Shown here one piece after another: positions 1-11,830 of a stretch of DNA of 64,000 nt. Below the pieces are notes generated by a model. It searched no databases. It was not told where the DNA came from and worked only from the letters and a program-made list of their open reading frames with translations. The DNA is from Acridotheres tristis. Its lineage: Eukaryota > Chordata > Aves > Passeriformes > Sturnidae. Position 1 is the stretch's first letter; the number at the start of each line of letters is the position of its first letter. The position numbers and the translations under genes were made by a program. The stretch is from positions 111,516,048 through 111,580,047 of the forward strand of contig CM072884.1 of the NCBI GenBank assembly GCA_037013685.1. Reading direction: 5' to 3'.

Positions 1-1330
1 CCCAAGGCTTTGCTGACTTGTCCCACTACTCCTACTATAAAATGAGACCCTCTGCCTGATGACATTCCTAGAGGAGCTCCAGAGCATGGAAATATTTGAT
101 TTAGAAATATTTTCACGACTTCTTTTGCCATGTTGGTACAACAGGGAAATGCTTCAGGTCACCCAGAAAAGGGATCCACTAAAAGATATTTACAGCTCTC
201 TTTGCATGGAAATTCTGTAAAGTCAATTTGCCAATAATCTCCAGGAGAGTTACTACATTTGATAGCCTGAATCACTAATTTACTCTCTCAGAAACTATTA
301 CTTGTCCAGCTGGGGTGACTTCCCATCCAGCAGGGTGAAATTTAGAATAGAATGCTTTGATTAACTGACAAATTTTTGTGTTATATTCTGGTTTAATATC
401 TGACCCTGCACAAACAGCTGGGCCAGCGTGGCATAAGGGAATAATTCAAAAGATTTCACAGGATCTAGGAAGCCCAAAGCTGGAGACATCATTTGTGCTT
501 TTGAAGATGTTTGAAAGCAGCCTGAGTATCATCAGGCCATATAATAAAGTCTTTATGGCCGGTTTTAAAAGTCCATAAAAAGGGTGGACCAATAATCCAA
601 AATCCCTTTAAATCTATTACACTGAACCATTCAAAATTTATTTATTTATTTATTTACCTTTTTTTTTTTTTTTTTTTTATTGTGGTTATGTGTGTTTTGG
701 ATAACTTAGCAATTTTTAAATTAGTTAGCAATTTTATTAATTGCTTTTGAGCCTTATACTAACTGATAATCTTTACTATTAACATTTTTCACTGGCAAAA
801 TTGGAGTTCACCAACAATCTGTACCTTAAAATTTTCTCAATAATAGGTAATGAGCCTCCTCAATGTTTAAATTTTAAAGGGTATTTGTTTTGTCTTACCA
901 GGCCTGTGTCTGATTTAATTTGATTCTCATAGGTTCTGCTCTTTTTGATTTTTCAGGAATCTCCCTGGCTCACAAAATGGGGATTACTGCATCCTTAATT
1001 TTCTTTGGGGTAAGTTCAGATTGGGAAGTCAGTGCAATATAAAAATTGAAGTTTACATGTATTTAGACTCAAGGATTTTAATTTTATTATCTTCTTCCTG
1101 AAACTTGATTTTTTGCACTCAACTTTCCCAGTAAGTTTTTCCTTAATAACAGTTTTGGAGAGTTCAGCAGGTACAGAAATTAATGGGTTATTTATAATTT
1201 TCCTAGTTTGAAATTGTTGGCATCACTAAACTTCCCTTGCAGGGTATTTAATATTGAATAATTGGTTCCTGTGCCTACTAAAAATTCCAGGTTTTCATTC
1301 CTTAGTGTGGCAGTTTCCAGAGGCTCTGCT
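1..1330 (-). pseudogene. Decayed endogenous retrovirus pro-pol, gammaretrovirus-like
   Basis: Read on the minus strand from about 1300 to 1, fragments appear in retroviral order. First comes protease (LVGTGTNYSIL, about 1261-1291), then reverse transcriptase N-terminal pieces (about 770-1000) and a piece like FSVIDLK (about 600-650). RT connection-like fragments follow at about 430-560, and integrase core YWQIDFTEFP is at about 205-246 with the following strand KYLLV. Stops, frameshifts and internal deletions are frequent, and RNase H looks largely missing. The protease active-site Asp and the second integrase catalytic Asp both read Gly, so the copy is inactive. The family resemblance to ERV class I is by motif; gag and env are not recognised, and env would lie left of the window. 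Confidence 0.75.
636..680. repeat. (TTTA)n and T-run
   Basis: A short TTTATTTA run is followed by about 20 T, inside the ERV remnant between RT fragments. It is low-complexity DNA. Confidence 0.8.
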
Positions 1331-1940
1331 GTTGCCATGAGAGGGTTTGGAGGAGTCCTGGGTTTTACCTGAGGATACTCCTGCTTCCAATATTTATATT
1401 TTTTTGTAATATGTGTATTTATTAGTTCCCAATCTTCCTAATGAAAATCGAGGAACTGAACCCCTTTCCCTGTTACAAGACTCCTCCCCGGGGCCATGAA
1501 TTTTTTGCTGTTTTATTTTATATTCGCTATCATTTTCTGTTTAGTTTTTTCCTGTTTTTTTTTTTTTTCCTTTTTTTGGATTTGCACATTGATACACTGC
1601 CCATGCAACATCAAGTAGTTTACCTATATTAAAACCTATATTTATATAGTTTATATAACCTATATTTATAGTGTTTACCTATATTAAAAATCCATTTCTT
1701 GGATTTTCCATAGTTTTATTCTGATATCATCTGAGGATTGTACTATGAAAATAGGAGCCAGGTGACTTTTGTCCTCCTCAAAAACGTTTTCTTATCTTTA
1801 TTTCTCTCTTATCTATGCCTGCAGCTGGCCTTTTCAGCTGTCTATGCACAAGACTCTACAGCTAAGTCTTAAACTTTCTTTTTTCATTGACAATCTAAAT
1901 GTTGGTAGCTGTTCCACCAAAATATCAGAAAACCAGGTTT

Positions 1941-2161
1941 CAATGTCCCTGTTTTAAAATACCAGAATGTTAAGTTCTAAAATACCAAAGTAACACATAT
2001 TTAAAATATTCAAATACTAAGTCTCAAAATACTAAGGTAACGCAGTTTCAAAATATTAGAATACCAAGTTCCAAAATACTAAAATAATTCTGCTGCAAAA
2101 TACCAGAACACCAAGCTTCAAAGTATCAAAGTAACCCAATTTTGATATTTAATTCTAAAGA
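1941..2161. repeat. Diverged 47-bp tandem repeat
   Basis: Units start at 1974, 2021, 2068 and 2115, each exactly 47 bp, with a partial unit before 1974. Each reads like G(T/C)TYYAAAATACYAAA...AATACCAA. The units are AT-rich and clearly diverged from each other, so the array is old. Confidence 0.75.
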
Positions 2162-3785
2162 CATTAAATTGTAAAATACCCAATTCCAAAACACCAATTT
2201 TCAGGTGTCTTATGTGGGCAGGATTCCCAAACTCAAGAGAATGCCCTAATGTCACAAAGGGATCCTACCTGTGTCCCAGATGAATTTGGGGGAATCTGTG
2301 ATTTTCTCCAGGAAAGTCCTGGTGCCAGCACAGCACAAAAAATCCCAGAGCCTCAGGGGCGACCAGGCAGTTGTTCTGTGTAGGTTCACCAGAAATGACA
2401 CCAAAACGGGTGGAAATAAACTTTTCTAACTTTCTTTCTATTGCTTCTTTTTACATAATTTGCCAAAAACCCACTGGAAGCCTCTTTATCTGTTCCTCCA
2501 CTGGTCCCAGACACATTTATCATCCTCTGGGATTGCCTTGGCATCCTTTTATCTATTTTTCCTTTTTTTTGTCAGTTAGTCTTTAAGTTCTATCCAGCAG
2601 CTTCAGGGGAGCTGAAAATGTTTGTCCTCTGTGTTATTTATCACTGGGACCCTATGAAGAGTGGCCAAGGCCTGGGGTCTGAATCCCAAACTGCAGAACT
2701 CTCCATTTTGCAAGTGTGGCACAAACTCCCTCCTACCAAAATCCTGCCATGGGCAGCAGCTTGGCTTTGGGGTCACACCACTGACCGTGCTGGAATGGAA
2801 ACTCCTCAAAGTGCCAAAGCCTAATTACTGCATCGAAATTAACCTGACACGTCCTTCAGGTCTGCTAATGAGTGTAATTATCTGAGAGCAGGGCTCTGTG
2901 CCACGCAGCTCAGGGAAAGGGAAGTAGGTCTGGAGTCCCCCTGAGGAGCAGGTTCAATTGAAAGAATTTAAAGGTCCAATTGAAAGAAGTTCACTTTTCT
3001 CAGCTTTTCTGGGCCAAAGCTCCAGTCGGGTTCAGGGGATGGCTGGTGATGTTCTGCACTGAGGTCACGCACATCAGCCAGGGAAAAACCCAAACCCAAA
3101 GTGCTTTGGACCAACTGCCAAAGTCCCTGCTTTGGAAAAAGGCTCCAACAGCTGCAGCCCCAAAAGCAGAGGCACGACTTAAAGAGAGTGGCCAGGGGCT
3201 CCAGCCTCAAATCCTCAAATCCTGCACAGTTAAAGTCAGCAGCGTTATTCCCATTTGCTTTTCCTAATCACTGAATGGAACATATGCCCTGGTAAAAGGA
3301 CTAGGAAAAGCTGTTAACTCCCGATTTTCCTTGGAATTACGCCCCTAAATTGCTTTTTCATAAGCTCAGCATGACACAGAGAAGGAGTAAGCACACATAG
3401 ATAATAAGAAAATGTCAAGAACAGTGGGAAACATTTATTTTTTTTTTTCCTAAATGCAAGAGTTTCAGAGGAGCAGGGGCCAGTCTGGAGCTCTCCAAAA
3501 TGACATCTCTGGTGAAGCCACGGGTGTCACCAGATTTCTGTATGAACAGTGTGCTCACCCACACTGGGGCAGGCAAAAAGGGAGGAAACACAAAGTGCAG
3601 GACAAGGGAAGAACTTTTTGTGCTGCCCTTTCTGAACCTTTGTCCCTCTGATGTCCCTCTCAGCTCTCAGGTGGTGTCTCCTGGTCAGTCCATCAGCAGG
3701 CAGAGCAAGGCACTGCTCCTCTTCCCCACTCACACCACATTCTGTCACTTCAGCACTGAGTTGCTGGGATCATTATTTATGGCCA
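2162..3785. other. No recognised gene or repeat
   Basis: The sequence is single-copy in appearance with only short, unconvincing reading frames. A 12-base T run lies near 3438. No splice-supported exon was recognised. Confidence 0.5.
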
Positions 3786-4640
3786 GATCATATTTTTTTC
3801 CTTTATTTTTTTTTCCTTTATTTTTCCCCTTTTTTTTCCTTTATTTTTTCCCTTTTTTTTTTTCTTTATTTTTTCCCTTTCTTTCCTTTATTTTTCCCTT
3901 TTTGTCCTTTATTTTTTCCCTTTCTTTTTTCTTTCTTTTTTCCTTTTATTTTTCCCTTTATTTTTCCCCTTTCTTTTTTTTCTTTATTTTTTCCTTTTAT
4001 TTTTCCCCTTTCTATTTTTCCTTTATTTTTTCCTTTTATTTTTCCCTTTATTTTTTCCCTTTCTTTTTTCTTTATATTTCCCTTTACTTTTATTCTTTAT
4101 TTTTTCCTTTATTTTTTCCCTTTATTTTTATTCTTTTTTTCCCCTTTCTTTTTTTCACCTTTTTTATTTATTTTTCCCCTTTTTTCCTGTATTTTTCCCT
4201 TTTTTCTTTATTTTTTCCTTTATTTTTTTCCCTTTATTTTTATTCTTTTTTCCCCTTTCTTTTTTTCCTCTTTTTTCCCCTTTACTTCTTTCCTTTATTT
4301 CTTTCTTTTTTCCTCTTTTTTCCCTTTTTCCCCTCTTTTTTTCCCCTTTACTTTTTTCTTTTTTCTTTCCTTTTTCCCCTTTTTCCCCTTTTTTTCCCTT
4401 TACTTTTTTCCTTTTTTCTTTCCTTTTTTCCCTCTTTTTCCCCCCTTTTTCCCCTTTACTTTTTTCCTTTTTTTCTTTCCTTTTTTTCCCTCTTTTTTTC
4501 CCCCTTTTTTCCCCTTTCCTTTTTTCCTTTCTTTTTTTTTTTTTTTTGGGTTTTTTTTTGTTTGTTTTGTTTTTGTCTTGTTTTGTTTGATTTGGCTTTT
4601 GTTTGTTTGCTTTGTTGTCTTTTTATTTTAATTTTGATTC
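3786..4640. repeat. Long imperfect pyrimidine tract, (TTTTTCCC)n-like
   Basis: About 760 bases of almost pure T and C follow, built from TTTATTTTT and TTTCCCTTT words, with rare A and almost no G. They end in a T run and a TTTTG/TTTGT segment (4535-4640). Two overlapping frames stay open for over 300 codons only because the repeat lacks stops; the Phe-rich products are not genes. Confidence 0.9.
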
Positions 4641-7600
4641 TTTTTGTCTCTTTGGTTTTTCTCTCATTTTTTTTTCTGTGATGGGAGGGGGTTTTGCTTT
4701 CCCATCTCCTCCCAGACCTGTTGTGATGGGATCTGAATAGAAAAAAAAAAAAAAGGGTTCTGAGGGCTGGGTTTTGTTTTAAGCTTTCCAAAACGAGCCT
4801 CTGGTTCTCCAGAATATTTTATATCCAGGGAGTGACTCTGTCACAGACCCAGCCCAGGAGCCCCTAAGCCATCAATTAGACAACAGATAGAAAAGGAGCA
4901 TTACTGTCATGGGTTTGTAAATCCTGCTACGTGTCCTGGCTTATGCTCTGTCATTATGTTACTAATTCCCATTTAGCTGATTGACCCTGTGACTCCAACA
5001 GCAGATTGAATTTTCTTTGCAAAAGCTTGGGCTGGTTTGTATTTACTACTTTGGGTTGTAATAAGGAGAGAATTCGGAATAATTAAAAGGAAAAAGATGT
5101 GCAGTAAAAACAAGTGAAGTTATGAATTTTCTAGAGGAAGAAAAACTAGAGGGAGATGTCACATTCTAGATTAATGTAAGCCAAATGAAATACCATTTAC
5201 CATATATACATTTATATGCATATAACTGTATTCTCAAGGGCATGGCCAACATGGCCTAAACACTGGCACAGCCATAATAAGCAAAGAAACATTTTTCACA
5301 GCAATCAAAGAAAAATCATAGTGAAAAAAAGGAGAAACTTTAAAATAGAAACTGGTTAAAATTCAGTATCTGAGCAAGAGTCCCTTCAAGTTTCACATCC
5401 TTGCCCCATTGTGCTATGAGGCAATTTCAGAAGAGCCACCTGACCCACAATAACTCCTTAACCTCACCCCTTCAGAGGCAAATTTGCCCCATTTCCTCCT
5501 CTAAATCACATTTTCTGTACCACAGGGGGTGATTTACTGGTGGTTAACCACAATCCCAGCAGATTGATTAAACACAACTTTAACACAGCCCCTGTCCCAG
5601 GGGCAGAGCACAGGCACAGGGGGACTTCTGCAGGCAGCACTCATCCATTTAATAGCTGCATCTTTATTTTTACAGGGAAAGAACAAAAATTCATGGGCCT
5701 CACCCACTCAGAAAAGTGTTCCCAGCTCAGATACAGAAGTGTCACCTTGGGTGAGGAAATTTCCATTATTAAAATGACCCAGACCAGGTGTCCTTGGGTT
5801 CTGCCCCTGTCCCTACCCAGATGCATAAAGGAGAACCAAGACCATGGCAAGAGGGAAGGCCTTTGTGGCACAGGAATCTTTTGAACCAAAGGATTCATCT
5901 TCCTCCTTATAAAAAAAAAAAATCAAGAGCCATTAGCTCATAATGTACCTTGATCTCATCCACCCAGCCATGAGCTCTTGCTCATAACATCTGTCTTGAA
6001 AAGCCAAAAAAGCATCCTATGAGCAAAATGCAATTTTCCTCTCAAAACCAGCAAAAAGTTTGTGTCTTGGAGTGACTCAAACTGAGACAGTTTGGCTCTG
6101 GTAATGTCACAGGAAATAAAGTGCTGCAACTGAGGAGTCAAAAAGAAATATATTCCCAGAAACTTTAGCCAAGCTAGGGAAGCTTGCTTCTATTTTAAAA
6201 TATCAGCTTGCTTTTCCAAGCCACCTGCAAAATTCTCTGGATGAATCCTGGCCCTTAAACACCCACAGAAATGTTCAGTTTGGGTATTGAGTAAGGCCAG
6301 ATCCTTTTCCCAGGATGAAGATGCTGCAGTGGGGGCTGGAGGAGTCCTGTTGCAGAGCTCAGACCTTCAGTGCAGGGACACTGTCCAGGACACCCAGGGC
6401 AGTCCAACCCCCACTGCAGGTGCTCTGTGTCCTTTTTAGGAGCATATTTGGACATTTTTGACTCAATCCACTTGCACCAGTGATGCAAACAGAGCTGGCA
6501 GGCAGCCAGCCAAGGGCATCCTCTCTCACAGGCAGGGAAAACAGCAATGCCCTGGGGCTCTCCCTCTTTCTCTCTCATCTTGGTCGTGTTTTTTCCCCAA
6601 ACATTCAGCCTAAAAGCCTTCTCCTCCTGTCTCTGTCCTCCCTTCACCTGCTGAGCATCAACCATCCCTCTCTGCATTTCTCTCCAATGCTAATATTCTC
6701 TTCTTTTAATGCTCCCTCTATTTCTACAATACCCCCATGTTCCTTTTATCACTGATTCTAATGGGCATATTTAACTTATTTCAGAATATCCTCATGAATC
6801 AGTAATTTTACCCTACTTGCTCAATTCCAAACCTCAGATCTCAGCACAGATAAGCAGCTGTCCACAATGGGATGAATCAGAGCACCTGACCCTGTGTAAA
6901 CTCATGTGCTTCATTGTGCTGAAGGAAAATAAAATCCAATCCAATTCCTCTTATCTTCATAAACAAAGCAATAAGGAAATTTCTTCCTTAGGCTCTTGTT
7001 GCCATTGCCAGGACTCCAAAAGTACAGTTCTCTGAGTTATAGAAGCACCATTCTTCGAAAATTCTGTGCCCCCAAACCAAATTATTTATTGCACATTCAC
7101 AGGCAGTGCTGTTTGTTGGATTTCTACATCTTAATGCAAAAGAGAAATAAAACTGAAAATGGTATTTCAGATAGAAATCTAAATGAGGATCTTGCTCTTC
7201 TCCCTTGGAAACCGTCTCAAGATACATGAAGGAAGAAGTAAAACAGCACTGAAGAGAAGTGATAATTATGCAGGTTGTAAAAAAAACCAAAAAAACATTC
7301 AAAATGGGAAAAATTGCCAATAAAGACATTCCAATATCACTCCTAAGTCTTTGACTGCTTCTCAGTCCTGATGAAATCGCTGTAGGATGAGGACCTGCCA
7401 GGATTCTGCTTTGCAGGTGTTTTTTCCCCCCTATTTTAAGCTGGGGGAGCACTTGGAGCAGGTGAGCCTGGTGCTCATGCTTTGCCCTTTTGTTTTCTGT
7501 GCCTCTTGGCACAGTTATTTTTTGGTGTTTGGAACTTTATACTCCTCTAACAGTTGAACTAAGTCTTTGCATTCATGTGTCTGTTAAAGCATCAAGTCTG

Positions 7601-7960
7601 GTACTTTGGGAGGAAAAATCTTCCTGGGCAAAGGAGCACAAATCCGACTGTGGGGCCCTCATGCTGGCACATCCTTTGTCAATAACTACTTGGCTTTAAA
7701 AGTGCTGATTATACACAGAAATATTTGTGGGATCAGGTCCAGTGGCTGCTTTTTTAATTACTTACCTGTGCCTCGTGGATCTTCTTTTTTTTTTTTTTTC
7801 CAGTATTCCATCCAAGCTCCCAGCAGGACAGCGAGGAGAATGCAACCCTGGCTTTGTCCTAACTCATCCTGGTCTTTATGTGGGGCTGCCAAAATGTTCC
7901 CCCTTGTGAAACACCCGTTAAATCTGGCAAGCGAATTACTCATTGCTCATTAGCACGTTT
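4641..7960. other. Intergenic, nothing recognised
   Basis: This mixed-composition sequence contains short A and T runs (4740-4754, 5910-5922, 7784-7800). I see no repeat family or exon that I can name. Confidence 0.5.
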
Positions 7961-7964
7961 CCCA

Positions 7965-8375
7965 ACCCAAATCAGCGTGCCCTGGTGCCAATGACCACGA
8001 TCCCCGGGGGATGGACACGGCAGTGCAGAGCCGGACATCCCTGGCTCGGGAGGTCTGGATGCTGACCCCGCTTCCCGGAGCAGCTCCCTCTGCTCTGCCT
8101 GTCCCCACCGCAGAGTTTGGGAAAGTCGGAGAGGCGGCCCCGAGGATCCAGGGGGGGAGGGAGCCGGTCCCTGCTCACGGTCCTACCTGGAGCTGGGCGA
8201 AGGAAGAGGCACCTGCTCAGCCCGGGATGCTCCCGCAGCGCATCATCCCGGCGGGATCGCCGCCACCTCTGCCCGGCTGTCCCCGTGTCCCCCCGCAGCC
8301 CTGTCCCCATCCAGGGGCTCAGGCTCCGGAGCCAGAAGCGGAGGAAGGCGGCGATGCGGCAGCGGTAACCTGAAC
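7965..8375. promoter_or_regulatory. CpG-island-like GC-rich segment
   Basis: About 400 bp with high G+C and many CpGs (GCGGCGATGCGGCAGCGG at its right end) stand out from the AT-rich flanks. Frames across it are open by composition, but none is a recognised protein. It resembles a gene promoter or first exon; which gene it would serve is unknown. Orthology with human would place B3GALT5, IGSF5 or PCP4 on this side of SH3BGR. Confidence 0.5.
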
Positions 8376-8381
8376 TCCCTG

Positions 8382-8450
8382 CCTGCCTCTTCCCTCTCTC
8401 CCTCCCTCCCTCTCTCCCTCCCTCTCTCCCTCCCTCTCCCTCCCTCTCAG
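8382..8450. repeat. (CCCTCTCT)n pyrimidine microsatellite
   Basis: About 70 bases of CCCT and CTCTCCCT units lie directly beside the CpG-rich segment. Confidence 0.85.
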
Positions 8451-8792
8451 ACCCACTGAACCCTGCGGCTCCATCGGCAGGGAAGGGCAGGTTAGGAGAT
8501 GGGTGTAAATTCTTTTATTTGGGGTATTTTGGATGGGAAGGGAGGAGGCAGCGCCCTGCCAGGAGCGGGAGCTGGAATTGGTGTCAGCCCTTGCCGGCGC
8601 TGGGAAAGTTCGGCTGGGCGCTCCCAATTACCAACAGCACAGCCTTGATTTGCTCCGTGGGACAGAAATCCCCCTCTGCTCAAAATCCTGCGCTCAGGCA
8701 CCCTCGGAGGGGTTTTCTTCCTGATGGGGAATAACAAACCGGGAGAAAGAGGGAAGAAAGGGGAGCAAACCTCTCAGGGAGTCGCGTCGCCG

Positions 8793-9079
8793 GGGTGACA
8801 GCATCCCTCATTTCTCGGGATCCAGGGGTGACAGCATCCCTCACCTCCCGGGATGCAGGGGTGACAGCATCCCTCATTTCTCGGGATCCAGGGGTGACAG
8901 CATCCCTCACCTCCCGGGATCCAGGGGTGAGAGCATCCCTCACCTCCCGGGATATCGGGGTGAGAGCATCCCTCACCTCCCGGGATGCAGGGGTGACAGC
9001 ATCCCTCACCTCCCGGGATATCGGGGTGACAGCATCCCTCACCTCCCGGGATCCAGGGGTGACAGCATCCCTCACCTCC
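8793..9079. repeat. 33-bp GC-rich minisatellite, about 8.7 copies
   Basis: The unit starts GGGTGACAGCATCCCTCA and ends in CCCGGGATCCAG, GGATGCAG or GGATATCG variants. Because 33 bp is 11 codons, both strands stay open and give spurious repetitive peptides. Variant types are interspersed rather than ordered. Confidence 0.93.
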
Positions 9080-10143
9080 TCTTTCCCTGGACCTCCGTAT
9101 CTGCTTCACCCCGGAGCTGTCCGGGCTCAGGATAGCAACTCTCAGCCCAACCTTTGCTTCAGGGCAAATTACGAGTCCAGCCAGGACGCCCGATCCCTTC
9201 CCAGGGCCACTTCCAGTACTTGGAGCACGTGGAGAACTGCAGCGCGTTTACCTTCATAAACTGTCCCCTGGTGACGGCAACCAGCGACAGCTTCACACCG
9301 CAATTATTGAAGCAAATGGCTCCGGGGGAAAGACATTTCTCCTCTAAACGCTGCAAGCTCCAGCAGGAAAAACAACAACAACAAAAACCCCCTCTCTCAG
9401 ACAATCGTTATGGATAAAGCCGCACATTTAATAGCAAAATACCCAGAGATGATCCAGGGCACTTTTCCAGGGCACTTTGAATTTCTAGCGAGAAAATATT
9501 CGCTTTGATTTGTCATTGTCTTTTTTTTTTTTTTTTTTTTTTTGAAACAGGTTGTTAGAGCGCAGCGTAAGAAAACACGAGACAAATCAATCACAGCGAG
9601 CTGCTGGCAGCTCCTTTTCTCCTCCCCCTCCACTCCAAGGCTGGAGATGGAGAGATGTAGTTAAGGAGACACACAAAATGCTGTTTGCTTCTGGTACTTT
9701 GCAGACAAATACAAGTGAGAAGGGACGTCCAGATCCACTTCCAGATTTGCTGCAGAAAGGACTGCCCCAAACGCTTTTTCTTTTTTTAAATTATTCAGAA
9801 AAAACCACTCCCAGGTAGCTTTAGTTTCCTGTAATGAGGAATAAGGCACCAAAGAATGCCTGTGCCTCCCTCTGCATGCACGACTCTCCTTTGTACTCCA
9901 AGTTCCTATAAAAATCTTCCCTTTAGTTTTGGGAAAGTGGTAACACTTCCTTTGTCACAGTCTGACCTACAAAGTCCGACAGCTACTGAACACACAGAAG
10001 CTTCTGCACGGAAATTATCTGCCCTCCACCTGGAAACGGGGCATTTTCCCATGGAAATCAGGAATTCAGTGTTGGGGCTGGGGCCCCAACCTCTGCCCAC
10101 ATCACTGATGAACATCACACTGCTCAGGGCAGCCCTAAAATGA
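9080..10143. other. Intergenic, T-run only
   Basis: A run of about 23 T lies at 9521-9543. Scattered CpGs from 9080 to 9300 look like an edge of the CpG-rich area. No exon was recognised. Confidence 0.5.
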
Positions 10144-10691
10144 GAATCATGGAATCCCAGGATGGTTTGGGTTGGAAGGGACCTTAAAGCCCATCCAGTG
10201 CCGCCCCTACCATGGCAGGGACACCTCCCACTGTCCCAGGCTGCTCCAACCCCAATGTCCAACCTGGCCTTGGGCACTGCCAGGGATCCAGGGGCAGCCA
10301 CAGCTGCTCTGGGCACCCTGTGCCAGGGCTGCCCACCCTCACAGAGAACAATTTCCTTCTCCTATCCATCCTAACCCTGCTCTCCTTCAGCTCAGGGCCA
10401 TTCCCCCTTATCCTGTCACTCCATGCCCTTGTGAAAAGTCCCTCTCCAACTCTCTTGTAACACATTAACTGAGAGGGGCTCAAAGGTCTCCCTGGAGCTT
10501 TCTCTTCTCCAGGTGAGCAATCCCAGCTCTCTCAGCCTGTCTCTACAGGCTCTCAGAGGTGCTCCAGCCCCTCATCCTCCTGTTCCTGCTCTGTGCTCAT
10601 TCCATAGCTCCACGTCCTTCTCGTGCTGGGCACCCAGAGCTGGGTGCAGCACTGCAGGTGGGGGCTCACAGGGGCAGTGGAGAGGGGGAGA
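10144..10691 (-). mobile_element. CR1 LINE 3' fragment
   Basis: The complement of the CR1 3' end begins at ATCATGGAATCCCAGGATGG and runs through CCACTGTCCCAGGCTGCTCC to GCACTGCAGGTGGGGGCTCAC. It is about 550 bp, one of the longer copies, truncated at its 5' side as is usual. Confidence 0.92.
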
Positions 10692-11381
10692 ATGCATTGC
10701 CAATCCATAAAAAGCATTTTCCACTCCCTCCAGCCATGCCAGTCACCTCCAGGTCACTGCTCCCAGCCTGCTCTGTGTGTTTTAACAATTTGCTTCTCCA
10801 CAATTTTTAGGTTTTTAGTTGTTTTTTTTTTTTTTCCCTGTCAGCAGAGCCAGGGAGGCTCCAGGGCACTCAGCCTCAAAGCACTCACTGCATGGGCAGA
10901 TTACACAGCCCAAGGTCTGGGAGGGGCATGAGGGGATGGAAAATAAGCTGTGGAATATCAAGCCTTTGTGCTGGGGGAAAAAAATCACCCTAGAAGCACA
11001 ATCTACTCCTCTCTGCCTCTGATCCAGGACTGTGTTTGCTGTGAGTCCCCCCCTACCCCAGCATTTCAGCAGAGTAATGCACACATGTGCCTGCACTTCA
11101 CCAGCAGTAAATTCAAGCCAACATATATCTACATGGAGTCAGGCCCCAAAGAGTGAGTCAGGGCCTAAATCAGTGTTGCAATTGAACTAAAATAATCTAA
11201 GCCTGCTCTAAATGCACATAGCTTTAACCTGTCACATCAAATGAAAATTATATACTTAAACTGTAATCTTCCTGTTCCCTTAGTCATCAAAAGAGGCCAG
11301 ATCAAATTTAAGAAAAAAAAAAAAAAAGGAAGAGAGTGTGGATGCTGTTCAGAGGAGGAGGTGAGGCTCATGGAGCAGGAT
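10692..11381. other. Intergenic, nothing recognised
   Basis: Only short poly-T (about 10819) and poly-A (about 11311) runs are seen. Confidence 0.5.
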
Positions 11382-11830
11382 ATTCACAGAACCACAGAGG
11401 GTGGAAAAGCCCTCCCAGCCCATGCAGTCCCAGCTGTGCCCCATGCCCACCTTGTCCCCAGCCCAGAGCACTGAGTGCCACCTCCAGGTGCCACCTCCAG
11501 GGATGGGCACTCCAAAGCTCCCTGGGCAGCCCCTGCCAGTGTCTAATGGAGAAATTCTTCCTGATTCTCAGCCTGATGTCCAACCTGAGTTTCCCCTGGC
11601 AAAACCTGAGGCTATTCCCTCTTGTTCTGTCACTTGGGAGCAGAGCCCACCTGGCTGCACCCTCCTGTCAGGGAGTGACAGAGAAAGACAAGGTCCCCTC
11701 TGAGCCTCCTTTTCTCCTGGCTAAAAAACCCCATAAGCCCCTCCTCATATGACTTGAAATTCTGCTTGAACCAGGGGGTGTTTCTGCCTTCCAAGGCAGA
11801 CTCAGCCCCAAACTCAGCCCCCTCCAGCCC
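11382..11830 (-). mobile_element. CR1 LINE fragment
   Basis: It carries the CACCTTGTCCCCAGCCCAGAG and GGGATGGGCACTCCAAAGC signatures of a second CR1 subfamily, shared with the copies at 16702 and 46040. Confidence 0.85.

Noticed and set aside
3500..4681. Phe-rich frames of 393 and 326 codons
   Set aside because: Produced by the pyrimidine tract; no domain or splice context.
8680..9259. Repetitive peptides on both strands
   Set aside because: The 33-bp minisatellite is a multiple of three, so frames stay open without coding.
9159..9404. Frame starting like PCP4 (Ser-Glu-Arg)
   Set aside because: There is no true ATG at that point and the following residues do not match; chance.
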